Shown: positions 16,002 to 24,807 of the stretch, one piece after another
Numbering within the stretch: the first letter of the stretch is position 1
Layout of the letters: each line of letters opens with the position of its first letter
Assembly: GCF_017876405.1 (NCBI RefSeq)
Contig: NZ_JAGINW010000001.1
Location: 7,701,203 to 7,765,202 of the forward strand
DNA length: 64,000 nt
Reading direction: 5' to 3'
Origin: Kibdelosporangium banguiense
GTDB lineage: Bacteria > Actinomycetota > Actinomycetes > Mycobacteriales > Pseudonocardiaceae
Program-made: the position numbers and the translations under genes
The notes under the pieces: model-generated
The model's database searches: none
Told to the model about the DNA's origin: nothing
The model's input: the letters and a program-made list of their open reading frames with translations, nothing else

Positions 16002-19000
16002 GTGCGCGGACGGATAATCGCGGCAGTTGTCACTGCGGTTGCGTCACTGATTGGTATACCCGCCTCGGCAGAGAAATCGGTGTTACCGCCCGAACCCGAT
16101 TCGGTGATGCTGCTGACCGGCGACCGCGTGATCGTGGGCGCCGCGGGCATGCCCAGATACCTGCTGCCGGGCCGGGGCCGTGAACGCGAGCACTTCACTG
16201 TGTACCAGGTGAAGGGGCACCACTTCGTGGTCCCGTCGGACGCGATGCCGTTGCTGGCGCGCGGGGTTCTGGACGAGCGCTTGTTCGATGTGACCGAGCT
16301 GCGGGCCAACGGTTACGGCAAGGACAGCGTGCCGGTGATCGTCAAGTACAGCTCGCAGAACCGGCCGCTGACGGCGAACGTGGCCACGGATCTGCCGAGC
16401 ATCAACGGTGCCGCGATCAACGCCGGTCCGGACTTCTGGAGCGGGATGTCACTCGCCCGCGCCGGATACGCCAAGATCTGGCTGGACCGCAAACGACGGG
16501 CGACGCTGGACCGGAGCGTCTCGCAGATCGGCGCCCCGGCAGCGTGGCAGGCAGGCTACACAGGCAAAGGCGTGACCGTCGCGGTGCTGGACACCGGAGT
16601 CGACGAGACCCACCCGGACCTCGCGACGCGGGAGATCGGCGGGCGAAACTTCTCCGGTTCGCGGGACAACATCGACCACTACGGCCATGGCACGCATGTG
16701 GCCTCGATCCTCGCGGGCACGGGGGCGAAGTCCGGCGGGAAGTACCGTGGCGTCGCGCCGGACGCCCGTATCCTCGACGTGAAAGTCCTGGCGGACAACG
16801 GATACGGCAGTGACTCGGCCATCATCGCGGGCATGCAGTGGGCGGTCGAGCACGGCGCCGACATCGTCAACATGAGCCTCGGCGGCTTCGACGACCCGGG
16901 CATCGATCCGGTCGAGGAAGCCGTGAACACCCTGACAGCCAAGTACGGCAAGCTTTTCGTGATCGCCGCGGGAAACTTCGGCCCTGCCGAGAGCACGATC
17001 TCCTCACCCGGCACCGCGGACGCGGCGCTGACCGTCGGGTCGGTGGACCGGCAGAACCAGATCGCCGACCTCTCCAGCCGTGGGCCTCGCGAAGGCGGCG
17101 GCACGATCAAACCCGACATCACCGGGCCGGGCGTGAACATCGTGGCCGCCATGCACGCCGAGGGCCGGATCGGCGTGCCCGCGGCGCCCGGCTACACCAC
17201 ACTCTCCGGCACCTCGATGGCGACGCCGCACGTGTCCGGCGCGGCCGCATTGCTTGCCCAGCAACGACCTGGGCTCACCGGTCCACAGCTGAAAGCCCGC
17301 CTGGTCGGGGCCGGCACACCGACTCCCGGCCTGACTCCGTTCGAGCAGGGCGCCGGTCGCGTCGACTCGGCCAAGGTGATGGCACAGACCGTCACGAGCA
17401 GCCCGACCAGTATCAGCTTCGGCAGCCACCATTGGCCGCACACCACCGAACCGGCGATCACGCAAGAGATCAAGTACACCAACGACGGCACATCACCGGT
17501 GACACTCGAGTTGAGGATGGACGCGACCGGACCGGCCGGCCTGTTCACGATCTCGCCCGCACAGCTGGTGATTCCGGCCGGTGGCAGTGCGACTGCGACC
17601 GCGCGGGCCGACATCCGCAACGCGCCCGACGGCGGAGAGTTCAGTGGTGCGCTGGTCGCCACGGCCCCCGGGTTCGCGGTGCGGACCCCGGTGATCGTCG
17701 ATCTCGAAGTCGAGAGCTACGACCTGGTCCTCAACGCCATCGACCGGACAGGTGCGCCCGCCGACTTCGCGTCGGCGTTCCTGATCAACGTGGACACCGG
17801 CTACCGTGTCTTCCCGAACGGGTCGCTGGACGGGAAGATCGTTCAGCGGGTGGTCAAAGGCAGGTACGTGATGTCCAGCTCGGTGCTGGGCAGCGAACCG
17901 TCCACATACGACGTGCTGAACTACCCGGACCTTCTCGTGGCCGGGCCGATGACGATCGATCTCGACGCCCGCCGGGGCAAGCCCGTCAAACTGCGGCTAC
18001 CTGAGCCGAACGCGACGTTGTCCTTGCTGGAGGTGGGATTCGAGCGCGTGAGCGGGCCGCACCGGTACACGGTCTCGAACCTGTCTCTGCGTGGCAGCGC
18101 CGACCATGTCGGACTCACGCACCTCGGCCCGGATTCGCCCGAGGTCACCGGCCAGCTCAGTACGAACTGGACAGTTCCGGGGTCCGCGTTCTACGGCCTG
18201 GCATGGTATGTGAAGGGGCGGACGCCGTCCGGGATCGACAAGACCATCCGGCGGGCCGACCTCGCGGCTGTCCGGGTCGATGTCGGGCCGCTGAAGGCCG
18301 GGCAGTCCGCGTTGATCGGGATGACGTCGTCACCGCACGGGCAGGGTGACTGGGGCGGCACGGGGTCGTTGTCGCCGGTGAACGCGCCAGGCGTGCACAC
18401 GGAGTACTACGGCGGTGAGAACGCCGACTGGTCGCGGCGGATGAACGTCCAGGGAGACAACGGATACCAGGGCGGGCTCAACGGGCCGCCCAAACACTAC
18501 CTGCCCGGCAAGTTCTACGCGGAGTCCTTCTACCGCGGGGTTTTCGGGCCGGTGTTCTCCGACAACCGCGGCGAACCCTGGGTCCAGCTGCGGGGCGACA
18601 CCATGACCGCCAACCTGCCGCTGTTCGGCGATGGCTTCGGAAACGCCGGCTGGTCCACTGCGGACACGGCGTCCACCAAGTTGTATCGCAACGAACAGCT
18701 GTTGAGCGAGAACGGTGAGACGGGATACGTACGCTTCGCGGTTCCACAGGGGACTGCCAACTACCGGCTGACGGCCGACGTGACACGAACCGGCTACGAG
18801 CGGGCCACGAGCGTTTCGGCGGCGTGGACCTTCCAGGCTGATCCCGGGGCCGGGGTCAGGGCACTGCCGGTGTCCGTCATCCGGTACACACCCAGGCTCG
18901 ACAGTGCGGAGAAGGCCCGGGCCGGGTCGTTGTTCATTGTGCCCGTTCAGGTCCAGACCCAGGCAGGCGCTGCGTCGCGGCCAGAGATCACGCGGGCCGA

Positions 19001-19169
19001 GGTGTCCTTCGACCGAGGCGCAACCTGGCAAGCCGCACCGATCTTCGGCGACTTCCTGTTGCTTTACCACCCTTACGGCGCGGAATCGGTGTCGTTGCGT
19101 GCCAGTGCGTCGGACCATCACGGCAACAGCGTCGAGCAGACGATCATCGACACTTATCTGCTGCACTGA
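16002..19169 (+). CDS. Large secreted subtilisin-like serine protease (S8)
   Basis: GTG 16002 sits 5 nt after GGAGG and gives 1055 residues with a signal peptide ending PASAEKS. An N-terminal prodomain (about 30-170) is followed by the S8 domain with the triad Asp197 (AVLDTGVDETHPDL), His229 (YGHGTHVASILAG) and Ser405 (LSGTSMATPHVSGAAAL), and oxyanion Asn324 (AAGNFGP). About 600 further residues contain beta-rich Ig-like segments (PVTLELRMDATGPAG, VIPAGGSATATARADI). This layout matches large secreted streptomycete proteases. It is monocistronic and ends at a strong hairpin. Confidence 0.9.
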   Translation: MRGRIIAAVVTAVASLIGIPASAEKSVLPPEPDSVMLLTGDRVIVGAAGMPRYLLPGRGREREHFTVYQVKGHHFVVPSDAMPLLARGVLDERLFDVTELRANGYGKDSVPVIVKYSSQNRPLTANVATDLPSINGAAINAGPDFWSGMSLARAGYAKIWLDRKRRATLDRSVSQIGAPAAWQAGYTGKGVTVAVLDTGVDETHPDLATREIGGRNFSGSRDNIDHYGHGTHVASILAGTGAKSGGKYRGVAPDARILDVKVLADNGYGSDSAIIAGMQWAVEHGADIVNMSLGGFDDPGIDPVEEAVNTLTAKYGKLFVIAAGNFGPAESTISSPGTADAALTVGSVDRQNQIADLSSRGPREGGGTIKPDITGPGVNIVAAMHAEGRIGVPAAPGYTTLSGTSMATPHVSGAAALLAQQRPGLTGPQLKARLVGAGTPTPGLTPFEQGAGRVDSAKVMAQTVTSSPTSISFGSHHWPHTTEPAITQEIKYTNDGTSPVTLELRMDATGPAGLFTISPAQLVIPAGGSATATARADIRNAPDGGEFSGALVATAPGFAVRTPVIVDLEVESYDLVLNAIDRTGAPADFASAFLINVDTGYRVFPNGSLDGKIVQRVVKGRYVMSSSVLGSEPSTYDVLNYPDLLVAGPMTIDLDARRGKPVKLRLPEPNATLSLLEVGFERVSGPHRYTVSNLSLRGSADHVGLTHLGPDSPEVTGQLSTNWTVPGSAFYGLAWYVKGRTPSGIDKTIRRADLAAVRVDVGPLKAGQSALIGMTSSPHGQGDWGGTGSLSPVNAPGVHTEYYGGENADWSRRMNVQGDNGYQGGLNGPPKHYLPGKFYAESFYRGVFGPVFSDNRGEPWVQLRGDTMTANLPLFGDGFGNAGWSTADTASTKLYRNEQLLSENGETGYVRFAVPQGTANYRLTADVTRTGYERATSVSAAWTFQADPGAGVRALPVSVIRYTPRLDSAEKARAGSLFIVPVQVQTQAGAASRPEITRAEVSFDRGATWQAAPIFGDFLLLYHPYGAESVSLRASASDHHGNSVEQTIIDTYLLH

Positions 19170-19179
19170 GGAAGTGGAA

Positions 19180-19227
19180 CCGCAAGGTGCGGGGCGCGAG
19201 GGGGGTGGCGCGAGCCGCACCTTGCGG
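19180..19227. terminator. Bidirectional terminator hairpin
   Basis: CCGCAAGGTGCGG (19180-19192) and CCGCACCTTGCGG (19215-19227) are perfect complements. The 22-nt loop contains a duplicated GGCGCGAG. It separates the convergent protease and carbamoyltransferase genes. Confidence 0.8.
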
Positions 19228-19235
19228 GCTTGGGG

Positions 19236-21110
19236 TCACCCGCTGGGGTGAGGGGGCCGGCCGGCCCAGTGCAGCAGGCCTTGCCGTTTCATCTCGAGCG
19301 CGAGATCGATCGCCTTCTCCGGGTCGGTGTCGATCTCACCGGCGATGTCCCGCATGGTCGGCACACCGTCGGCCAGCTCCAGGATTCGCAGGCCGAGCTG
19401 GTCCAGCCCGGCCAGGGGAGTGGACGTGCCGGTGGACGACAGGGCGGCGGTCGCGTTCTGGCGTGTGCCCGGGCCGGTGACCGGCCTCAGTGTGGTGCGG
19501 TCGGGCGGCTCGATCTCCAGATCGCCGATGAACAGGCGGTCCAGCCGGGAGCTGTAGAGGCAGTCCAGCGCGTCCTGCGGGTATTCCACGATCGGCATGC
19601 CCGGCAGGCTGAACTCAGTGGTCAGCACCACCGGCAGCCCGGTCAGGTCCTCAAAGGACTCGATCAGGCCGCGCAACCGGCCGGGGTCGTCCTCGGCGAC
19701 GGTCTGTACCCGGCAGGTGCCGTCCACGTGCCCGAGTTCGCCGGCCATGTCCCTGCGGTGAGCCAGGACCGGGCAGGAGTACTGCATGAACCGGCTGTCG
19801 GGGGCCGGCATGCCGAACCACTGCCCGGCCTGCTCGGCGAGGATTGATCCCGCGAACGGACGAAACGACTCGCGGGACTTCACCCGCCCGTTCAACCGGT
19901 CCTTGATGCCCTCGATGCCCGGATGGCACAGGATCGACCGGGCACCCAGCGCCCGGGGCCCGAACTCGGCGCGGTCGGCGAACCAGCCGACGATCTCGCC
20001 ACGGGCGATCGCGGCGGCCGCGGCCTTGGTCACGCTCCTGGGCCGATGGACCGGCAGTAGCCATTCCGTGGCCAGCGCCTCGATGTCCTGACCGGCGACG
20101 CGCGATGGTCCTAAGTAGACGTGTTGCAACGCCGGTGAGGCCGTCGATGGCTGGGCGACGAGGTTGTGGTACGCGTAAAGTGCTGCGCCTACAGCGTTTC
20201 CGTCGTTGCCGGCGGCGGGGAAGACGAACAGCCGATCGATCTCGGTCTCGTTGCGGATCCGCGTGTTGACCGCGGGGTTCAGGAAAGCGCCGCCGGACAC
20301 GACAAGTGAACGACTGCCGGTGCGAGCCAGCACGCCGCGCGCCCGGTGCAGGACCGCCTGCTCGAACTCGGCCTGGATCTGGGCGGCGAGATCGTGGTGG
20401 AACTGGTCGAATGGCTGCCGCGAGGGGCGCGGCACCAGCCGGAGCCTGCCGTTGTCGGAGACGGCGAGTCCCAGTTCCACCAACGAATCAAGCGCGTACT
20501 CGAACGACAGCTCGCCTTCGCCCGCGGGCTCGACGAACAACGCCTCCGCGGACAACGGCTTGCCGTGTGAGGCCAGATCCATGGTCTTGGCACAGTCACG
20601 GAAGCCGAGCGCGGCTGTGATGAGGCGATAGAGCTCGCCGAGACCGGTCAGGCGGTCCGGCAGCCAGGTTTGGCCGCCATCTTTCTGTACGGCATCGAGT
20701 ACGCGTTCCGGGGTTTCGCCGATCCGGAAACGCAGGCCGGTCTCGCCGCTGGAACCGACGACCAGGGCCGCGGCCTCTTCATATCCCGACGAGTAGAAAG
20801 CCGCGCTCGCGTGGGCGAGGTGGCGGCTGTCCGGCATGTGCAGTGTCCGTTCCGGCGGCGCGATCAGATCGAGCGTCGGAGCCGGGTCGGCTGCGATCCA
20901 GTAGTCGATGTCGGAAGTGGTGAGATCCGCGTCGTCAAGCAGCTGGCCGACCAGGTCGGCCATTGCGATGGCGTGCGCATCCCTTGGGACCGACCCGTGT
21001 TCGATCCGTGTCGTGCGTTCGAGGGCGAGCGCGCTGCGGATCACGCCGTCCTCCACGAGGCATGTGCTGCTGTCACGCCTCAGGTTGAACCCAACGATAC
21101 GGATTTTCAT
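19236..21110 (-). CDS. Carbamoyltransferase (NodU/CmcH family) with C-terminal PqqD-like extension
   Basis: The 624-residue enzyme transfers carbamoyl from carbamoyl phosphate to a hydroxyl, as in cephamycin, novobiocin and tobramycin pathways. The N-terminal Kae1-like domain has GFNLRRDSSTCLVEDG, DSRHLAHASAAFY, SGGAFLNPAVN and PAAGNDGNAVGAAL. The C-terminal carbamoyltransferase domain has FADRAEFGPRALGARSI and TTEFSLPGMPIV. A final segment of about 60 residues (GLRILELADGVPTMRDIAGE, ALEMKRQGLLHW) looks like a PqqD/winged-helix module and is extra for this family. ATG 21110 is preferred. It diverges from the E1-alpha operon, suggesting a shared pathway in which a product hydroxyl is carbamoylated. 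Confidence 0.88.
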   Translation of the reverse strand: MKIRIVGFNLRRDSSTCLVEDGVIRSALALERTTRIEHGSVPRDAHAIAMADLVGQLLDDADLTTSDIDYWIAADPAPTLDLIAPPERTLHMPDSRHLAHASAAFYSSGYEEAAALVVGSSGETGLRFRIGETPERVLDAVQKDGGQTWLPDRLTGLGELYRLITAALGFRDCAKTMDLASHGKPLSAEALFVEPAGEGELSFEYALDSLVELGLAVSDNGRLRLVPRPSRQPFDQFHHDLAAQIQAEFEQAVLHRARGVLARTGSRSLVVSGGAFLNPAVNTRIRNETEIDRLFVFPAAGNDGNAVGAALYAYHNLVAQPSTASPALQHVYLGPSRVAGQDIEALATEWLLPVHRPRSVTKAAAAAIARGEIVGWFADRAEFGPRALGARSILCHPGIEGIKDRLNGRVKSRESFRPFAGSILAEQAGQWFGMPAPDSRFMQYSCPVLAHRRDMAGELGHVDGTCRVQTVAEDDPGRLRGLIESFEDLTGLPVVLTTEFSLPGMPIVEYPQDALDCLYSSRLDRLFIGDLEIEPPDRTTLRPVTGPGTRQNATAALSSTGTSTPLAGLDQLGLRILELADGVPTMRDIAGEIDTDPEKAIDLALEMKRQGLLHWAGRPPHPSG

Positions 21111-21250
21111 ACCCCAGAACAATCTCGGTAGGCGGCACACACCGAATTCGAACCGATATGCGCACGACCGGCCTTTGGTGTCGGCAAGTGAATCCGAGGT
21201 GTTCCGGGCTGTCAAGGGTTTCGCGGTGATTTACGGGTTTTCCCAGTGGT

Positions 21251-21290
21251 GCTGGCAGCATGCTGACATTCGGCTGACATCTGGCTGACA
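21251..21290 (+). promoter_or_regulatory. Four heptamer direct repeats with 11-bp period (SARP-type site)
   Basis: GCTGGCA (21251-21257) and three copies of GCTGACA (21262-21268, 21273-21279, 21284-21290) are spaced exactly 11 bp. Heptameric repeats at one helical turn are the known recognition pattern of Streptomyces antibiotic regulatory proteins. The array lies about 100 bp upstream of the E1-alpha operon in the divergent region, so it probably activates that operon. Confidence 0.7.
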
Positions 21291-21390
21291 GGTCGTTGCC
21301 CATTTTCCAGGAAGGCTTGTAACCTGCGCCGAACAGCGTTACGGATGTGCTTGAAGCGTCGTGCCCCATGGGGGAGGGATCGGGTTTTCG

Positions 21391-22299
21391 GTGATACGTT
21401 CAGCGATCGGGCACGCCGATTCGGGCTGTGCACTCGATGGCCGGCCAGCCGATGAAGACCTGTATTCACTGCTGATGATCCGCCGCTTCGAGGAAGCCCT
21501 GTTGCGCCTGTTCGGCGAGGGAATGATCGACGGGACCACGCACACCTGCCTCGGCCAGGAATACGTGCCGGTGGCGTTGACGCCCCTTCTCGCCGAAGGC
21601 GATTACGTGTTCAGCAATCATCGCGGGCACGGGCACTATCTGGCTCGCCATCAGGATCCGGTCGCGTTGCTCGCGGAGATCATGGGCCGGGCAGGCGGTG
21701 TGTGCGAAGGCGTCGGCGGCAGCCAGCACCTGCACCAGGAGACGTTCTTCAGCACGGGCGTGCAGGGCGAAAGCCTGCCGCTGGCTGTTGGTGCCGCGCT
21801 TCATCTCAAGCGCTCCGGCGGGGTGGCGCTTGCGTACATAGGCGACGGGACGTTCGGTGCGGGCGCGGTCTACGAGGCGCTGAACATGGCGAGCCTGTGG
21901 GACGTTCCCGTGATCGTGGCCGTGGAGAACAACCGGATCGCCCAGACCACGCCGATCGGCAAGCACATGGCCGGATCCGTGCGGGCCAGGGCGGCGGCGT
22001 TCGACATCGCCTACCGTCACTTCGAAACCCAGGACCTGCCGGTCATCCGCAACGAACTCGCGCCGGTGTTCCGAAGCGGCTCGCCCTTGATCATCGAGTT
22101 CGACACCGTCCGGCTCGGCCCGCACAGCAAAGGCGACGACACACGCGACGAAGCCGAACTGCATGCCCTGCGGCAGCGGGATTGGTGTGCCGCATACGAA
22201 ACGGCCTTCCCTGAGCTGTTCGCGGAGATCGACGCGCGGGCGCGGCGGACAGTCCAGAATGCGATCGCGGAGGTCGTCTCCCGTGAGCCGGCCTCATGA
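21391..22299 (+). CDS. TPP-dependent dehydrogenase E1 component, alpha subunit
   Basis: This is the alpha half of a pyruvate/acetoin/2-oxoacid dehydrogenase-type E1. The thiamine diphosphate motif runs from GDGTFGAGAVYEA to VIVAVENN. Other family marks are SNHRGHGHYLA, GVCEGVGGSQHLH and FDTVRLGPHSKGDD. GTG 21391 lies 13 nt after GGGAGGG; GTG 21361 is an in-frame alternative. The stop overlaps the beta-subunit ATG by 4 nt. No E2 or E3 gene is present, so the pair probably hands a two-carbon (or longer) TPP-bound unit to another acceptor, as proposed for some natural-product pathways. Confidence 0.85.
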   Translation: MIRSAIGHADSGCALDGRPADEDLYSLLMIRRFEEALLRLFGEGMIDGTTHTCLGQEYVPVALTPLLAEGDYVFSNHRGHGHYLARHQDPVALLAEIMGRAGGVCEGVGGSQHLHQETFFSTGVQGESLPLAVGAALHLKRSGGVALAYIGDGTFGAGAVYEALNMASLWDVPVIVAVENNRIAQTTPIGKHMAGSVRARAAAFDIAYRHFETQDLPVIRNELAPVFRSGSPLIIEFDTVRLGPHSKGDDTRDEAELHALRQRDWCAAYETAFPELFAEIDARARRTVQNAIAEVVSREPAS

Positions 22300-23315
22300 T
22301 CAGAACCGACCGTGTTGTGGACAACCTGAACTCCGCGCTGCACAGGCTGTTCGCCGACGATGACACGCTCTACCTGCTCGGTGAGGACGTTGCCGATCCG
22401 TACGGCGGGGCGTTCAAGGTCAGTGCCGGTCTGTCGACGGCGTTCCCTGACCGGGTGATCAGCACCCCGATCAGTGAGAACGGCATCGCCGGTGTGGCCA
22501 ACGGCCTGGCGTTGTGCGGCAACCGGGTGCTGGTCGAGATCATGTTCGGCGACTTCGTCACGCTGGCGTTCGACCAGATCGTGAACGTCGCCGCCAAGTC
22601 CGTGTCGATGTACGGCCGCCGCAGGAAGATGAGCGTCATCGTGCGTTGCCCGATGGGTGGCAACCGCGGCTACGGCCCGACCCACAGCCAAAGCCTGCAG
22701 AAGCATTTCCTGGGCGTCCCGGACCTCTTGCTGTTCGAGATGTCGCCGCTGCACGACAACCTCACAGTGTTGCGGCGGATGCTGGATCTGGGCCGGCCGT
22801 GCATGTTCTTCGAGAACAAGCCGGTCTACGGCGAACGGACCCACGCGCCAGGCCCGATCGACGACCTGTTCAGGTTCGATTTCCTTGACGCAGAAGGAAA
22901 TTGGGCTCGTGTATCGGTCGACGACACCGCCGGTTGCCTGCTGATCGCGCCTGGCGGCATGGTCTCCCGTGCGCTGGCGGCGGCCCGGCGACTGCTTCTG
23001 GAGCATGAGATCGACGTGACGATCGTGGTGCCCTCCCAGCTGTATCCGGTGATCGTGGAGCCGATCCTCGACGACGCCCGGCGGGCCAGGCACGTGTTCG
23101 TCGTGCAGGAGTGCACGCCAGGTGGATCGTGGGGGCACGAGGTGGCCCAGAGCCTGCATGAACTGTGCTGGGACGACCTGAACCGGCCGGTCACGCTGAT
23201 CCAGTCCCGCGACAGCGTGATCCCGGCCGCCCGGCATCTGGAGCGCCGGGCGGTCGTCCAGGCCGATGACATCGTTGACAGGGTGGTGGCGGCATGCGCG
23301 AACGTCCGGCTGTGA
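22296..23315 (+). CDS. TPP-dependent dehydrogenase E1 component, beta subunit
   Basis: The 339-residue protein matches E1-beta: LYLLGEDVADPYGGAFKVS, RVISTPISENGIAGVANG, MFGDFVTLAFDQIVN, and VRCPMGGNRGYGPTHSQS. The C-terminal transketolase-type domain has TIVVPSQLYPV and FVVQECTPGGSWGHEVA. It forms the heterotetramer with the upstream alpha subunit through an ATGA overlap. It also overlaps the next gene by 22 nt, so all four genes of the operon are translationally linked. The substrate cannot be read from the sequence. Confidence 0.88.
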   Translation: MIRTDRVVDNLNSALHRLFADDDTLYLLGEDVADPYGGAFKVSAGLSTAFPDRVISTPISENGIAGVANGLALCGNRVLVEIMFGDFVTLAFDQIVNVAAKSVSMYGRRRKMSVIVRCPMGGNRGYGPTHSQSLQKHFLGVPDLLLFEMSPLHDNLTVLRRMLDLGRPCMFFENKPVYGERTHAPGPIDDLFRFDFLDAEGNWARVSVDDTAGCLLIAPGGMVSRALAAARRLLLEHEIDVTIVVPSQLYPVIVEPILDDARRARHVFVVQECTPGGSWGHEVAQSLHELCWDDLNRPVTLIQSRDSVIPAARHLERRAVVQADDIVDRVVAACANVRL

Positions 23316-24346
23316 ACTCGGAGGCGGACCGGCTCCGGGCCAGGATGCGCTGGCAGAAGCGCCAGACAGGCGAACCGGACGTGAAAGTCGCTTTGCTCGC
23401 CACGTATCCCATCGACTCGCTCGTGCCCTATCTGGGCAACGCGCTCGCCGACAGCGGCAGGTCGCCGGAGCTGTGGGTGGCGCCGGTCGGCGAGATCGAG
23501 CGGCAGTGCCTGGACGGGTCGCAGGCGGCGTGTTTCCAGCCGCACCTGCTCGTGGTGGCACCGCGGTTCGAGGAGCTGTGGCCCATCAAGCCGATGCCGT
23601 TGAACCTGCCGTACCAGGAATACGAGACCGGCCTGCGGCACCTGGCCGATGTGAGCATCGAGGCGGCCAGGCTGTGGGACGCGGAGCTGGTGTTCGTGCT
23701 GCCGGCCGTTCCCGAACTGCGTCCGGCCGGGGTCGGTGACGACGGGAACGCGGAAGGTGTTCTCGCGACGGCGTTCCGCGCCCGGGAAGGTGTCCGGCGG
23801 CGGCTGGAGGGGCACGCGGTGGTCGACGCCGAGGTCGTGCTGCGTTCGATCGGCACCCGCAGCGCCTACCGGCAGAGCGTGTTCTCCGAGGAGTACTTCG
23901 AACTGCTGGCGCACCGCATCAGCCGGGTCGTCGCGCTGCGCCGGCACGCACATTCGCCGCTGATCGTGCTCGACAAGTCGATCGGCGCGACCCTGGACCC
24001 TCTGCTCGACGAACTGACGAGACTGGGTGCCCTGATCGAGCGGGGCCAGGCCAAACAGGTCGAGCACCTGGCGACCGGCGCCGAACGCGTCGTGTTCATC
24101 AGCCCGGACCCGTCGGCGATCGCCCAGGTCGGCCGCGAGGCCGCGGGCGTGGTGCCGCTGTTGCTGCCCGCCGACCGGGAATCCTGGACGCGGGTGGTCA
24201 ACGACAGTGGCCTGGTCGACCAGATCCCGCCGGTTGCGGTGCAGCACAACCCGATGCCGTTGCCGCCCGATCCGGTCCGGATCGGCGACCACTCGTTATC
24301 TACCGAGGCAAGGGAATGGATCACCAAGACACCGCTGACGAGGTAA
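23294..24346 (+). CDS. Degenerate FkbH-like protein
   Basis: The 350-residue protein resembles the FkbH family in order. An N-terminal SGNH-like domain has KVALLATYPIDSLVPYLGNA, the expected spacing, and FQPHLLVVAPRFEELW. A later HAD-like part has LIVLDKSIGAT where active FkbH has VLDLDNTLW, and VVFISPDPSAIAQVGRE followed by VVPLLLPADRESW where FkbH has its acidic motif. The second catalytic Asp is missing and only about 50 residues separate these motifs, half the usual distance, so phosphatase activity is probably lost. FkbH enzymes load glyceryl units on carrier proteins. It overlaps both neighbours. The assignment rests on motif order; a novel family is the alternative. Confidence 0.5.
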   Translation: MRERPAVNSEADRLRARMRWQKRQTGEPDVKVALLATYPIDSLVPYLGNALADSGRSPELWVAPVGEIERQCLDGSQAACFQPHLLVVAPRFEELWPIKPMPLNLPYQEYETGLRHLADVSIEAARLWDAELVFVLPAVPELRPAGVGDDGNAEGVLATAFRAREGVRRRLEGHAVVDAEVVLRSIGTRSAYRQSVFSEEYFELLAHRISRVVALRRHAHSPLIVLDKSIGATLDPLLDELTRLGALIERGQAKQVEHLATGAERVVFISPDPSAIAQVGREAAGVVPLLLPADRESWTRVVNDSGLVDQIPPVAVQHNPMPLPPDPVRIGDHSLSTEAREWITKTPLTR

Positions 24347-24807
24347 GCGATCGCGGTTTCCGGTCGGTGATGGCCGGATTGCCCAGCAGTGTCGTGGTGG
24401 TGACCACAGTGGACCCCGAAGGCGGTCCGCAGGGCGTGACCTGTTCGACGCTGTGTGCCGTCTCGCAGGACCCGCCGTTGTTGCTGGTCTGTATCCCCAA
24501 TGACAGCCGTACCCTGGCCGCGTTGCAGGACCGTGGACTGTTCGTGGTGAACATGCTGCACAAGCACGGGGACGACGCGGCGCGGGTGTTCGCCGCCGAG
24601 GGCCACTTCCGGTCGGTGCTGTGGGCGCCGAGCCGCCGGGACAAACTGCCGCTGCTGATCGACGACGCGCATTGCGTGGCCGAATGCCGGGTGTGGTCCG
24701 TGGTGGCCGCTGGTGATCACACGGTCGTCATCGGCGAGGTCCGGTCATACGAAAAGCTGAGGTCGGTGGCGCCACTGCTGTCCGTGCCGCCGGAGGTCAG
24801 TGCCTGA
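24316..24807 (+). CDS. Flavin reductase-like FMN-binding protein
   Basis: The 163-residue protein has the flavin reductase (HpaC/ActVB) pattern: FRSVMAGLPSSVVVVTTVD, GGPQGVTCSTLCAVSQDPPL, LLVCIPNDSRTLAALQDRG and FVVNMLHKHGDDAA. Such proteins reduce FMN or FAD with NAD(P)H for partner monooxygenases. ATG 24316 lies inside the upstream gene (31-nt overlap), with AGGCAAGGGA as ribosome site. No flavin monooxygenase is seen in the window, so its partner is unknown. The 3' end overlaps the convergent P450 gene by 11 nt. Confidence 0.85.
   Translation: MDHQDTADEVSDRGFRSVMAGLPSSVVVVTTVDPEGGPQGVTCSTLCAVSQDPPLLLVCIPNDSRTLAALQDRGLFVVNMLHKHGDDAARVFAAEGHFRSVLWAPSRRDKLPLLIDDAHCVAECRVWSVVAAGDHTVVIGEVRSYEKLRSVAPLLSVPPEVSA

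Noticed and set aside
22017..24292. Long minus-strand frames (514 and 488 codons) over the E1-beta and FkbH-like genes
   Set aside because: GC-driven antisense frames; the plus-strand genes have family motifs and coupled overlaps.
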